Assembly (NCBI GenBank): GCA_001796935.1 | Contig: MGNX01000007.1 | Span: forward strand, 1 to 27,280 | DNA from: Chloroflexi bacterium RBG_16_60_22 | GTDB lineage: Bacteria; Chloroflexota; Dehalococcoidia; Dehalococcoidales; RBG-16-60-22 | Direction of reading: 5' to 3' | DNA: 27,280 nt | Notes under the pieces: model-generated | Databases searched by the model: none | What the model was told of the DNA's origin: nothing | Seen by the model: the letters and a program-made list of their open reading frames with translations, nothing else | Shown here: piece by piece, positions 14,477 through 22,334 of the stretch | Layout of the letters: each line of letters starts with the position of its first letter | Position numbering within the stretch: position 1 is the first letter of the stretch | Program-made: the position numbers and the translations under genes

Positions 14477-15100
14477 ATGGATATTGCATCTCTGGTGGAA
14501 GTTAAAAGGAACCCTAAAATCCCGGATATTGCCCCCGGCGACACGGTGAGGGTGAGCACCCGGATAGTGGAAGGCGGCAAAGAGCGCATCCAGGTCTTTC
14601 AGGGCGTCGTCCTCAAGATGAAGCGGGGTGGCGTCGGCGCCAGCTTTACGGTGAGGCACGTCGCCTTCGGCATCGGGGTGGAGCGCACCTTCCCGCTGTA
14701 CTCGCCGCTGGTGGAGAAGGTGGAGGTGGTGCGCCAGGGCAAGGTGCGCCGGGCCCGGCTTTACTACCTGCGCGGCCTCAGCGGTAAGGCGGTCCGCCGC
14801 AAGATTAAGCGCGTCGAGAGGAAGACCCGGCAGGTCGGCGAGGAGTTGCTGGAAGCAGCCCCGGAAGAGGTAATGGAGCCGGAAGAGGTCATGACCGAGG
14901 AGGCGCTTGAAGCTGCCGTGGCGGAAAAGGCCGCAGCGGTGGTCGAGGGGAAAGCCGCGGAAGCAGCCCCGGTGGCTGAAGCCGTTACCGAAGCTCCGGC
15001 CGCCGAAGAAGAAGCTGAACCGGCCGCGGAGAAGGTAGCAGAGCCGGCCGCGGCGGAAGCGCCCGGGGAAGAAAAGCCGGAAGATAAAGCCGCCGCCTGA
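14477..15100 (+). CDS. rplS: Ribosomal protein L19 with long acidic C-terminal extension
   Basis: L19 sits at the 30S-50S interface of the large subunit. Residues 1-120 are a complete, ordinary L19: the GDTVRVSTRIVEGGKERIQV strand region, FQGVVLKMKRGGVGASFTVR, and VERTFPLYSPLVEKVEVV, ending in the basic KAVRRKIKRVERKTRQ. Residues 121-207 are an added low-complexity tail made almost only of Ala, Glu, Pro and Val with very few lysines. The typical protein is about 115 residues. The reading frame is continuous and the tail uses GC-rich codons like its neighbours, so it is not a frameshift artefact. The ribosome site GGGAG lies just upstream. It directly follows trmD, the classical order. Confidence 0.96.
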   Translation: MDIASLVEVKRNPKIPDIAPGDTVRVSTRIVEGGKERIQVFQGVVLKMKRGGVGASFTVRHVAFGIGVERTFPLYSPLVEKVEVVRQGKVRRARLYYLRGLSGKAVRRKIKRVERKTRQVGEELLEAAPEEVMEPEEVMTEEALEAAVAEKAAAVVEGKAAEAAPVAEAVTEAPAAEEEAEPAAEKVAEPAAAEAPGEEKPEDKAAA

Positions 15101-15160
15101 CCGCCGGCGTCAGTATTTAATATCATGCCGGGCGCGCTCCGGCCGCCTCAGGAGTCTGGG

Positions 15161-17560
15161 ATGGAATACGCTGAGGTCAGTGTCAACTCGCCGGTTGCCC
15201 GGCGCCGGACTTTCAGCTATGCCGTTCCCCCGGGCATGACCCTCCACCCCGGGCAGGCGGTGCTCGTCCCCTTTGGTGAAAGGGTCCTCCAGGGTATTGT
15301 CATCGAGCTCGCTCCCGTCCCGGCGGTCCCCGATACCCGGGAGATTGCCGGCGTCATCGGAGCGGAGCCGGTGCTCTCCTCCCATCACCTGGCGCTGGCG
15401 CGCTGGATAAGCGACTACTATCTGGCGCCACTCTTCGACGCTGTTTCCCTCGTATTACCGCCGGGTTTCGAAAGGAAAGCCCTCGCTTTTCTCCGCGCGG
15501 CCCGGCCCGACGCTGATGTCTCCTCTCTCAACGACGACCAGCGGCATGTCCTCGACGTGGTAGGGTCTCAAAGGGTAGCACTGCGGCAGGTGGAGAAGGC
15601 GCTGGGCAAGAGGAAGGCCGCGGCGGCCGTCTCCGCGCTGGTCCGGCAGGGCTGGCTGGAAAGAAGCTACGAGCTGGAACCGGTGAGGATAAAGCCCCGG
15701 CAGGAACTTTACATAAGTCTAACGGAAAGCGCCGCGGAACTCCCCAAACTGTCGGGTAAAACGGCCGTCCTCTACGAATTTCTCAAGGAGATTTCCCGGC
15801 CGGTGGCCTGGGCGGAGGCCCGCAAACAGACCGGCGTGGCTAAGGCCGCTGCCAGTGCCCTGGAGCGCCGCGGGCTGGTTACCTTCAGTGAGGTCGAAGT
15901 CCGGCGCGAGCCCATTTCCTACGATGGTATCAGGCCGTCCTCACCGCTGTCCCTGACCACCGCCCAGAAATCGGCTTTTGACGCTATCAGGGCGGGAATG
16001 CAGGACGGGCCCGGCGCGCCGCCGGTATTCCTGCTCCACGGGGTCACCGGCAGCGGCAAGACGGAGGTATATTTACAGGCGCTGGCGGAGGCGGTGCGGC
16101 GGGGCAAGAAGGGCATCGTCCTGGTGCCGGAGATTGCCCTGACCCCCCAGACCATCGAGCGCTTTGCCGCCCGTTTCCCCCGCCGCGTGGCGGTGCTCCA
16201 CAGCCGGCTCTCCCTGGGGGAGCAGTTCGACGAGTGGCACCGCATCCGGCGCGGTGAGTTCGACGTGGTCATCGGCTCGCGCAGTGCCATCTTCGCCCCC
16301 CAGCCGGACCTGGGCCTGGTCATCATCGATGAAGAGCACGAGTGGACCTACAAGCAGGAAACCTCCCCTCACTACCACGCCCGCGACGCGGCCATCAGGC
16401 TGGCGGAGCTGGCCGGGGCGGTGGTGGTCCTGGGCAGCGCCACCCCGGACGTGACGACCTACTACCGGGCGCAGCAGGGCGACTTCAACCTGCTGACGCT
16501 GCCGGAGCGGGTCGTGCCCGCCGTCGGGGCCGCTCTGCCGGCGGTGGAGGTCGTGGACATGCGGGAAGAGCTGAAGGCCGGGAACCGCAGCGTGTTCAGT
16601 CGCTCGCTCTCCGGCGCCATCAACGAGGCCGTCGCCGCCCGGGAGCAGGTGATACTCTTTCTCAACCGCCGCGGCGGCGCCACTACCGTGCAGTGCCGTC
16701 ACTGCGGCTTCGTGCTGCGCTGCCGCCGCTGCGAGGTGCCCCTCGCCCACCATATCGCCGGGGACATCCTCACCTGCCACCAGTGTAACTACAAGACGCG
16801 GGTGCCCCAGTCCTGTCCCAATTGCGCCAGCCGCCAGCTGCGGTTCCTGGGCATGGGCACCCAGAAGCTGGAGCAGGAGGTCAAGTACACCTTCCCCCGC
16901 GCCCGTCACCTCCGCTGGGACAGCGATGTCACCGCCGGACGGTCCGCGCACGAGGTCATTTTGCGGAAGTTCCGCGACCGTGAGGCGGAGATACTCATCG
17001 GCACGCAGATGGTGGCCAAGGGTCTGGACATACCCTCGGTGACGCTGGTCGGGGTGGTCAGCGCCGATACCAGCTTGAACCTGCCCGACTTCCGGGCCGG
17101 TGAGAGGACTTTTCAGCTATTGAGCCAGGTGGCCGGCCGGGCGGGGAGGGGAAAAGCCGGGGGACGGGTCGTCATCCAGACCTTCTCCCCGGAGCACTAT
17201 GCCGTCAGGGCCGCCGCCCGCCATGACTACGTTGCTTTTTATGAGGAGGAAATCGAATACCGGCGCCAGCTACACAACCCTCCCTTCGTCCGGCTGGCCC
17301 GGCTGCTCTACGCCCACCCCAACGAAGCCGCCTCCCGGAGGGAGGCCGAGAGGATGCAGGAAGTCCTCCTCGGGGAAATCAATGCCAGAGGCATCGGGGG
17401 CATCAGCATTATCGGGCCCGCCCCGGCCTTTATACAGCGCCTGCGGGGCCGGTTCCGCTGGCAGCTGGTGCTGCGCGGCCCGGAGCCGACTTCCTTTCTG
17501 GCCGGTATCCAGTTCCCCCAGGGCTGGACGGTGGATATTGACCCGGTAAGCCTGATTTGA
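15161..17560 (+). CDS. priA: Primosomal protein N' (replication restart helicase PriA)
   Basis: PriA is the superfamily 2 DNA helicase that recognises stalled forks and reloads the replisome. It has 799 residues from the ATG at 15161, chosen because AGGAG lies 6 nt upstream; an ATG at 15125 has no such site. The N-terminal 3'-end-binding domain begins YAEVSVNSPV. Walker A TGSGKT is at 296-301 (Lys300), and DEEH is at 390-393. Eight zinc-ligand cysteines occur at 512, 515, 521, 524, 539, 542, 552 and 555. Helicase motifs V-VI (LIGTQMVAKGLDIPSVTLVG, then QVAGRAGRGKAGG) and the C-terminal domain are intact. It precedes def, a common linkage. Confidence 0.97.
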   Translation: MEYAEVSVNSPVARRRTFSYAVPPGMTLHPGQAVLVPFGERVLQGIVIELAPVPAVPDTREIAGVIGAEPVLSSHHLALARWISDYYLAPLFDAVSLVLPPGFERKALAFLRAARPDADVSSLNDDQRHVLDVVGSQRVALRQVEKALGKRKAAAAVSALVRQGWLERSYELEPVRIKPRQELYISLTESAAELPKLSGKTAVLYEFLKEISRPVAWAEARKQTGVAKAAASALERRGLVTFSEVEVRREPISYDGIRPSSPLSLTTAQKSAFDAIRAGMQDGPGAPPVFLLHGVTGSGKTEVYLQALAEAVRRGKKGIVLVPEIALTPQTIERFAARFPRRVAVLHSRLSLGEQFDEWHRIRRGEFDVVIGSRSAIFAPQPDLGLVIIDEEHEWTYKQETSPHYHARDAAIRLAELAGAVVVLGSATPDVTTYYRAQQGDFNLLTLPERVVPAVGAALPAVEVVDMREELKAGNRSVFSRSLSGAINEAVAAREQVILFLNRRGGATTVQCRHCGFVLRCRRCEVPLAHHIAGDILTCHQCNYKTRVPQSCPNCASRQLRFLGMGTQKLEQEVKYTFPRARHLRWDSDVTAGRSAHEVILRKFRDREAEILIGTQMVAKGLDIPSVTLVGVVSADTSLNLPDFRAGERTFQLLSQVAGRAGRGKAGGRVVIQTFSPEHYAVRAAARHDYVAFYEEEIEYRRQLHNPPFVRLARLLYAHPNEAASRREAERMQEVLLGEINARGIGGISIIGPAPAFIQRLRGRFRWQLVLRGPEPTSFLAGIQFPQGWTVDIDPVSLI

Positions 17561-17606
17561 GTAAACTTAAATTGCCGTTACGGTACATCTTAATAAAGGA
17601 GACGCT

Positions 17607-18116
17607 ATGGCGGTTCTGCCCATACGCACCCTGCCCGACCCCGTTTTGAGGAAAAAAGCTAAGAGGGTCAGCGCCGTCGACCGCTCTATAAAAAAGCTCG
17701 TGTCCGATATGCGGGAGACGCTCCACGCCGACCCCGGCCGGGTAGGGCTGGCGGCGCCCCAGGTGGGGGTGTCCCTGCGCATCACCGTCATCGGCCTGCC
17801 GGAGGAAGAGGACATTATCCTCATCAACCCGGAGATTGTGCGCCGCAAGGGGGAGCGCCAGGTCACCGAGGGCTGCCTCAGCCTCCCCGGGTACATGGGG
17901 CAGATAAACCGCTCGGAGGCCGTCACGGTCAAGGCGCTGGGCATTGACGGCAAGCCGGTGCGCCTCAGGGCGGAGGGGCTGCTGGCCCAGGCCCTGGAGC
18001 ACGAGATAGACCACATGAACGGGACGATTTACATCGACCACCTGGACAGCCTGGAAGACCTGCGCAAGGTCGAGCCGGAAGAGGCTGTTGTTGAAGGGCC
18101 GCCGGAGCCGTCCTAG
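17607..18116 (+). CDS. def: Peptide deformylase
   Basis: This enzyme removes the formyl group from the N-terminal methionine of nascent proteins. It has 169 residues. Motif 1 GLAAPQVG is at 47-54. Motif 2 EGCLSLPG contains metal ligand Cys90. Motif 3 HEIDH supplies ligands His132 and His136 and catalytic Glu133. A short acidic tail ends the protein. The ribosome site AAAGGAG precedes the ATG. The gene is convergent with the small HTH gene and their TAG stop codons overlap in the palindrome CTAG. Confidence 0.97.
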   Translation: MAVLPIRTLPDPVLRKKAKRVSAVDRSIKKLVSDMRETLHADPGRVGLAAPQVGVSLRITVIGLPEEEDIILINPEIVRRKGERQVTEGCLSLPGYMGQINRSEAVTVKALGIDGKPVRLRAEGLLAQALEHEIDHMNGTIYIDHLDSLEDLRKVEPEEAVVEGPPEPS

Positions 18117-18400
18117 GCGTCGACGGCGTTAAACTGCCGGACGATGTGGTGATAGCGGCGGGTGACGGTGATATCCGGCATCCTTTCCAGGTTCTGGGTG
18201 GACTTGAAATAGAACAGCTCGTCGAGGCGGGAATCGGGGAAGGCCTTCTTGGCCCCGATGAGAAATTTCTCGTTGATGCCGCGCTTACCCTCGCGCACCC
18301 GGTAAATTTGGCTTACGGATATCCCCATGGCTTTGGCCAGGTCGGACAGGTTCTGGTAGCGTCCGATGGCCATTTCAAAGACTCTTGTCCTGATAATCAC
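18113..18400 (-). CDS. Small XRE-type helix-turn-helix protein
   Basis: This is a predicted DNA-binding protein of 95 residues. A Cro/C1-like helix-turn-helix lies at about 17-42 (LSDLAKAMGISVSQIYRVRE, followed by GKRGINEKFL), a pattern like single-domain XRE regulators. The remainder (FPDSRLDELFYF and beyond) has no domain I recognise. I took the GTG at 18400 as start; an ATG at 18373 is also possible and would keep the HTH. A perfect promoter sits about 32 nt upstream. It is divergent from the APC permease across 191 bp, so it might control that operon, although no operator is evident. Confidence 0.75.
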   Translation of the reverse strand: MIIRTRVFEMAIGRYQNLSDLAKAMGISVSQIYRVREGKRGINEKFLIGAKKAFPDSRLDELFYFKSTQNLERMPDITVTRRYHHIVRQFNAVDA

Positions 18401-18438
18401 ACTACTTTAGTCCTGTTACGAAAGTGCCAATTGGCTAT

Positions 18439-18467
18439 ATTATAACTATTAGTGTGTCATTTGTCAA
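18439..18467 (-). promoter_or_regulatory. Consensus promoter of the small HTH gene
   Basis: On the minus strand TTGACA (18467-18462), a 17-bp spacer and TATAAT (18444-18439) form a perfect housekeeping-type promoter. The predicted start near 18432 gives a leader of about 30 nt. Confidence 0.85.
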
Positions 18468-18512
18468 GAGTTTTTCTGCCTGAAATTAGGACCCTGACGG
18501 TCGCCTTGGGGG

Positions 18513-18541
18513 CTGAACATGGTGCAATGATGGTGTATAAT
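18513..18541 (+). promoter_or_regulatory. Probable promoter of the APC permease operon
   Basis: A perfect -10 TATAAT is at 18536-18541, with a weak -35 CTGAAC at 18513-18518 and 17-bp spacing. A second overlapping TATAAT is at 18543-18548. The weak -35 suggests the promoter may need an activator. Confidence 0.45.
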
Positions 18542-18591
18542 ATATAATCGTACGCAGAGGGTTCCTTATAAGATTGGTCAACTAGAGAGTT

Positions 18592-20052
18592 ATGCCGGAG
18601 ACTTACCGCCCCAAGCCGGGGGACAGGATTTTCCGCCCCCGCCGCATCAAACGTTTCCGCCTGAGAAGAGTGCTGGGAATTCCCGCCGTTTTCAGTGCCG
18701 GCTACGGCAATGTCGGCTCTTCCATCTACTACGCCCTGGGCATCGTGGCCCTGGTGGCCATGGGGGCCACCCCCGTGGCGCTGGGCATCGCCGGGGTGCT
18801 CTTTATCTTCACGGCGCTGACCTACGCCGAGGGTACCGCCGCCCTGCCGGAAGCCGGCGGCTCGGCCAGTTTTGCCCGCCACGGCCTGGGGGAAACGGCC
18901 GGTTTCATCGCCGGCTGGGCGCTGATGCTGAGCTACATCGTCACCATCTCCATCTCCGCTTTTACCATACCGCCCTACCTGGGCTTCTTCTGGGAGCCCT
19001 TCAAGACGTCACCCTTTATCGGTACCTGGGCCTCGGTGGGAATCGTCGGCTTCCTCATGCTCCTGAACGTCATCGGCATCCGGGAAACGTCCTTCGTCAA
19101 TGTCGGGGCCACCATCATCGATATCCTTACCCAGGTCTCCCTGGTCGTCATCGGTTTCATCGTGCTCTTTAATCCCACCGTCCTGCTCCACCGGATTATC
19201 GATAACTGGCCCAGCGGCGAGAACCTCGTCCTGGGCATTGCGCTGGCCACCATCGCCTATACCGGCATCGAAACGATGTCACAGATGGCCGAGGAGACCA
19301 AGCGACCCGAGACGAGCGTGCCGCGAGCGCTGGTGATGATGATTGTCGCCGTGCTGGTTATCTTCGCCGGTATTTCCCTGGTATCGCTCTCGGCCATGCC
19401 CGTCGAGGAGCTGGCCTCGGAGTGGTCCCGCGACCCCGTTGCCGGCATCGCCTTCCACCTCCCCATCGACCTGATACGCACCGTTTTAAAGCCCCTGATT
19501 GCCGTGCTGGCGGGCACCATCCTGCTGATTGCCACCAATGCCGGGCTCATCGGCATCTCCCGGCTGGCCTTCTCCCAGGGGAGCCACGGCCTGGTCCCTC
19601 CGGCGCTCAGCCGCATCCACCCCCGCTTCAAGACCCCCTATGTCTCCATCATCGTCTTCAGTATCATCGCCATTGTCATCCTGCTGCCGGGGTTCTTCGC
19701 CGCGGACGTCTTTGAAAACATGGGTGCCCTCTATGCCGTGGGGTCGCTGCTGGCCTTCATGTTCGCCCACGCCTCCATACTCGCCCTGCGTATCCGCAAG
19801 CCGGAGATGCCGCGGCCGTTCAAGCTCGGCTGGAACATCAGGATTAAGGGGCGGGAGCTGCCGGTGAGCGCCATGGTCGGTCTGCTGGCCACCGCGGGCA
19901 TCTGGCTCATCATCCTGGTCACCCAGTCTTACAGTCGCTGGGTGGGCCTCGGCTGGATGGTCGTCGGCGTGCTCATCTACCTTTATATCCGCCGCAGACG
20001 CCGCAAGCCGTCGGACGAATGGCAGGTGCCGCTGAAGCGACAAAAAAGTTAA
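18592..20052 (+). CDS. APC-superfamily permease (amino acid or cation transporter)
   Basis: This is an integral membrane transporter of 486 residues with about twelve hydrophobic helices and an Arg/Lys-rich cytoplasmic N-terminus and C-terminus. Helix 1 contains FSAGYGNVGSSIYYALG, the unwound substrate-binding segment typical of APC transporters. The helix 6 region (IALATIAYTGIETMSQMAEETKRPE) and the intracellular SRLAFSQGSHGLVP loop also fit the amino acid permease family. The substrate cannot be told from sequence. The following universal stress protein and two RCK proteins point to nucleotide-regulated transport, and K+ transporters exist in this superfamily (KUP/KimA). The start codon ATG has only a weak AGAGAG ribosome site. 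Confidence 0.88.
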   Translation: MPETYRPKPGDRIFRPRRIKRFRLRRVLGIPAVFSAGYGNVGSSIYYALGIVALVAMGATPVALGIAGVLFIFTALTYAEGTAALPEAGGSASFARHGLGETAGFIAGWALMLSYIVTISISAFTIPPYLGFFWEPFKTSPFIGTWASVGIVGFLMLLNVIGIRETSFVNVGATIIDILTQVSLVVIGFIVLFNPTVLLHRIIDNWPSGENLVLGIALATIAYTGIETMSQMAEETKRPETSVPRALVMMIVAVLVIFAGISLVSLSAMPVEELASEWSRDPVAGIAFHLPIDLIRTVLKPLIAVLAGTILLIATNAGLIGISRLAFSQGSHGLVPPALSRIHPRFKTPYVSIIVFSIIAIVILLPGFFAADVFENMGALYAVGSLLAFMFAHASILALRIRKPEMPRPFKLGWNIRIKGRELPVSAMVGLLATAGIWLIILVTQSYSRWVGLGWMVVGVLIYLYIRRRRRKPSDEWQVPLKRQKS

Positions 20053-20060
20053 AAAGGGTA

Positions 20061-20089
20061 TTGTGGAATTTCCCCAATAAGGTTATAAT
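20061..20089 (+). promoter_or_regulatory. Possible internal promoter before the universal stress gene
   Basis: TTGTGG at 20061-20066, a 17-bp spacer and TATAAT at 20084-20089 lie in the 66-nt gap after the permease. The -10 is perfect and the -35 matches three of six. It would allow the stress protein and RCK genes to be expressed apart from the permease. Confidence 0.5.
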
Positions 20090-20118
20090 AGCCTTTGACT
20101 AAAAATGGCGTTACGTTA

Positions 20119-20535
20119 ATGGAATTTAAAAAGATACTCGTGCCGGTAGTCGGCAGCGATGCCGATGACGAAGCGATGAAGCTGGCCTGCCGGTTGGCCA
20201 AAAGGGACAAGGGCAAGGTCTGGGCCGTCTCGGTGGTGACCATCAAGCGCGCCCTGCCGCTGGACGCGGAAATCGACTCGGAGATACGGAGTGCCGAGGA
20301 GGTGCTCGACCGCGTGGAGAAAATCGCCGAGGAAGAGGACTGCGAGGTGGAGACCGATGTTCTCCAGGCCAGGGAGGTCGGGCCGGCGGTGGTAGACGAG
20401 GCGGTGGAGCGGGGCATCGACCTCATCCTGATGGGCATTACTTATAAGGTGCGCTTCGGCCAGTTCAGCCTGGGGAACGTGGTGCCTTACGTCTTGAAAA
20501 ATTCTCCCTGCCCCGTTATACTCTACCAGCAGTAG
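20119..20535 (+). CDS. Universal stress protein (UspA family)
   Basis: This is a stand-alone USP domain of 138 residues. It starts with the usual strand FKKILVPVVGSDADDEAMKL and ends in GNVVPYVLKNSPCPVILY, the C-terminal USP landmark. The nucleotide-binding loop is degenerate: the usual Gly-x2-Gly-x9-Gly-Ser/Thr pattern is not clearly kept (Gly-Asn-Val replaces Gly-Ser-Val), so ATP binding is uncertain. I chose ATG 20119 over the TTG at 20095 because the latter falls at the predicted transcription start. Its place between an APC permease and RCK proteins suggests it is a regulatory subunit of the transporter; USP domains are often fused to such carriers. Confidence 0.9.
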   Translation: MEFKKILVPVVGSDADDEAMKLACRLAKRDKGKVWAVSVVTIKRALPLDAEIDSEIRSAEEVLDRVEKIAEEEDCEVETDVLQAREVGPAVVDEAVERGIDLILMGITYKVRFGQFSLGNVVPYVLKNSPCPVILYQQ

Positions 20536-20566
20536 CACGATTTTTTCACGAAGTCAGGTCTGAAAT

Positions 20567-20965
20567 ATGAAGATAATCATCATGGGCTGCGGGCGGGTCG
20601 GGGCCCGGCTCGCCACGCTGCTTGACGAGGACGGACATGAAGTTACCGTCCTGGACAACGATACCTACAGCTTCCGCCGGCTGCCGTCTTCCTTCGGAGG
20701 GACGGCCCTCTTCGGTAACGGCATCGACGCCGAGGCGCTGAAGAAGGCGGGCATCGAGGAAGCGGACGTCTTCGTGGCGCTGACGCAGGGCGACAACCGC
20801 AACGTCATGTCCTGCCAGATTGCCAAGCACGTGTTCAACGTGTCCCGGGTGATGTGCCGTATTTACGACCCCCTGCGGGAGGAAATGTACAGCGCCCTCG
20901 GGCTGGAGACCATGAGCCCCACCAAGATATTCGCCCAGCTCCTGCGGGAAAAGCTGGAAGAATGA
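20567..20965 (+). CDS. TrkA/KtrA-like RCK_N protein without RCK_C
   Basis: This is a cytoplasmic regulator of 132 residues made of a single RCK_N (TrkA-N) Rossmann domain. The nucleotide motif is GCGRVG at 7-12, with acidic Asp30 at the end of beta 2, which favours NAD(H) or adenine nucleotides. The C-terminal helix (SPTKIFAQLLREKLEE) matches the usual connecting helix, but the C-terminal ligand domain is missing. The frame and the following intergenic space look clean, so this is probably not a truncation. It lies 11 nt before the second RCK gene and probably forms a hetero-oligomeric ring with it. Confidence 0.9.
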   Translation: MKIIIMGCGRVGARLATLLDEDGHEVTVLDNDTYSFRRLPSSFGGTALFGNGIDAEALKKAGIEEADVFVALTQGDNRNVMSCQIAKHVFNVSRVMCRIYDPLREEMYSALGLETMSPTKIFAQLLREKLEE

Positions 20966-20976
20966 GGCAATAGCTT

Positions 20977-21639
20977 ATGTATATCATCGTAATTGGCGGC
21001 GGCCGCCTGGGCTATTACCTGCTCAAGGCGCTGCTCAACGAAGGGCACGAGGTGCTGGTGCTGGAAAAGGATGCCCGCATCTGCAAGACCATTACTGACG
21101 AGCTCGGCAGCGTCTGCTACCGCGGTGATGGCTGCGAGGCGTCAACCCTGGCCGAGGTGGGTACGGGGAGGGCGGACATGTTCGTGGCGGTAACCGGTGA
21201 TGACGAGGACAACCTGGTGGCCTGTCAGGTGGCCAAGCACAAGCATAACGTGCCCCGCACCATCGCCCGCCTGCGCAACCCGCAGAACGCCGCCCTGTTC
21301 AGGAAACTGGGGGTGGACGTTACCATCAGCACCACCGACCTCATCCTGGAGGCCATCGAGCGGGAGGTGCCGACGCACCCGGTGACCCACCTGCTGACCA
21401 TCGAGGAAAAGGGACTCGTCCTCGTTGATGTCAAGATTACCGCCGATTCCGCCACGGTGGGGAAAGCGGTCAAGGACCTTTCCCTGCCCAAGGGCAGCAA
21501 GCTGGCCCTGATTATCCCCGGCCAGGGCAGCGCCAGGGCGCCGGCGTCCAACACCGTTCTCCAGGCCGGCGACCAGGTAATCGCCGTGACTACCGCGGAG
21601 TCGGAAGAGGCGCTGCGCGCTGCTTTAAGAGGCCCGTAG
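20977..21639 (+). CDS. TrkA-like protein with RCK_N and RCK_C domains
   Basis: This is a cytoplasmic gating subunit of 220 residues. The RCK_N domain (about 1-135) carries GGGRLG at 7-12 and acidic Glu30. The RCK_C (TrkA-C) domain (about 140-218) has the pattern ADSATVGKAVKDLSLPKGSK followed by VLQAGDQVIAVTT. Such proteins bind NAD(H), ATP/ADP or c-di-AMP and gate K+ transporters (Trk, Ktr) in known systems. No TrkH/KtrB gene is in this window; the only nearby membrane partner is the APC permease. Confidence 0.92.
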   Translation: MYIIVIGGGRLGYYLLKALLNEGHEVLVLEKDARICKTITDELGSVCYRGDGCEASTLAEVGTGRADMFVAVTGDDEDNLVACQVAKHKHNVPRTIARLRNPQNAALFRKLGVDVTISTTDLILEAIEREVPTHPVTHLLTIEEKGLVLVDVKITADSATVGKAVKDLSLPKGSKLALIIPGQGSARAPASNTVLQAGDQVIAVTTAESEEALRAALRGP

Positions 21640-21691
21640 GCCGGGTCTGACTTTATCTCCACCACCCCAATCTCAACCTCCAGGCCCGGCC
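21639..21691 (+). other. Long hairpin after the RCK genes
   Basis: GGCCGGGTCTG (21639-21649) pairs with CAGGCCCGGCC (21681-21691) with one G-T wobble. The 31-nt loop contains no G. There is no T-run, so an intrinsic terminator is unlikely; it may mark the 3' end of the transport operon or be incidental. The rest of the gap to 21788 shows nothing I can name. Confidence 0.35.
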
Positions 21692-21788
21692 CTTGAAGGT
21701 AAAGCGTCGGTCCCGCGGCAGGCGGGGCATCCCGCAATGAATGGCCGGGGGACGAAACTGTTAACTCATCGCGAGCGAAGGGGGATAA

Positions 21789-22253
21789 ATGTTTGACTTC
21801 TATAAGTATGTCGAGGCGTTTAATTCCGGCGATGACAGGGCGATGCTGGACCGGTTCTGGGTGGACGACCTGGTGGTGTGTTCGGCCCGGGGCAAGGAAG
21901 ACGGGGTTCTGGCATCGGGCAAAGAGGGCTTTCTCAAGTTCCTGGAGTTTGCCCATGACGGCGTCCGTGAAATCATGCGCATTCAGGTCCTGATACAGAA
22001 TAAAAACAACATCTTCGCGGAAATCGACATGGATTTCCATGCCTCGAAAGACAGGCCGGATTACCCGTTTGGTCCTCTCCAGCCGGGCGATTTTATTACC
22101 GTCAAGATGTTCTGTCTCTATTTCCTCCGCGGCGACAGAATCGAGAAGCTGAAGATGGCTTCCTGGGCGCCCAATGTAGGGATTACCGACCCGCCGACCC
22201 GGGGTTTTGGTCCGCCCCCTCCCATCCAGGGCGGGGTTCGTAAAATCTTCTGA
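21789..22253 (+). CDS. SnoaL/NTF2-like protein of unknown function
   Basis: This is a hypothetical cytoplasmic protein of 154 residues. The start, FYKYVEAFNSGDDRAMLDRFWVDD, is the typical first helix and loop of SnoaL-like NTF2-fold proteins, and the middle part alternates strands as this cone-shaped fold requires (AEIDMDFHA, FITVKMFCLYFL, KLKMASWAP). The Pro/Gly-rich tail is unusual. NTF2-like proteins range from isomerases and cyclases to ligand-binding subunits, so no reaction can be given. AGGGGG just upstream of the ATG supports the start. The neighbours (RCK genes upstream, comEA downstream) do not suggest a pathway. Confidence 0.7.
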   Translation: MFDFYKYVEAFNSGDDRAMLDRFWVDDLVVCSARGKEDGVLASGKEGFLKFLEFAHDGVREIMRIQVLIQNKNNIFAEIDMDFHASKDRPDYPFGPLQPGDFITVKMFCLYFLRGDRIEKLKMASWAPNVGITDPPTRGFGPPPPIQGGVRKIF

Positions 22254-22274
22254 AACCGGTTCCGGCGGCGTCCA

Positions 22275-22302
22275 TTGACGCCACTGCTGCGTTTGTTATA
22301 TC
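22275..22302 (+). promoter_or_regulatory. Possible promoter of comEA-comEC
   Basis: TTGACG at 22275-22280, a 16-bp spacer and TATATC at 22297-22302 resemble a housekeeping promoter (five and four of six matches). The predicted start near 22309 supports the ATG at 22335 for comEA and argues against the TTG at 22275. Confidence 0.45.
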
Positions 22303-22334
22303 GTCATGGCGAATCTTGCGGCCGGAAAAATCCG

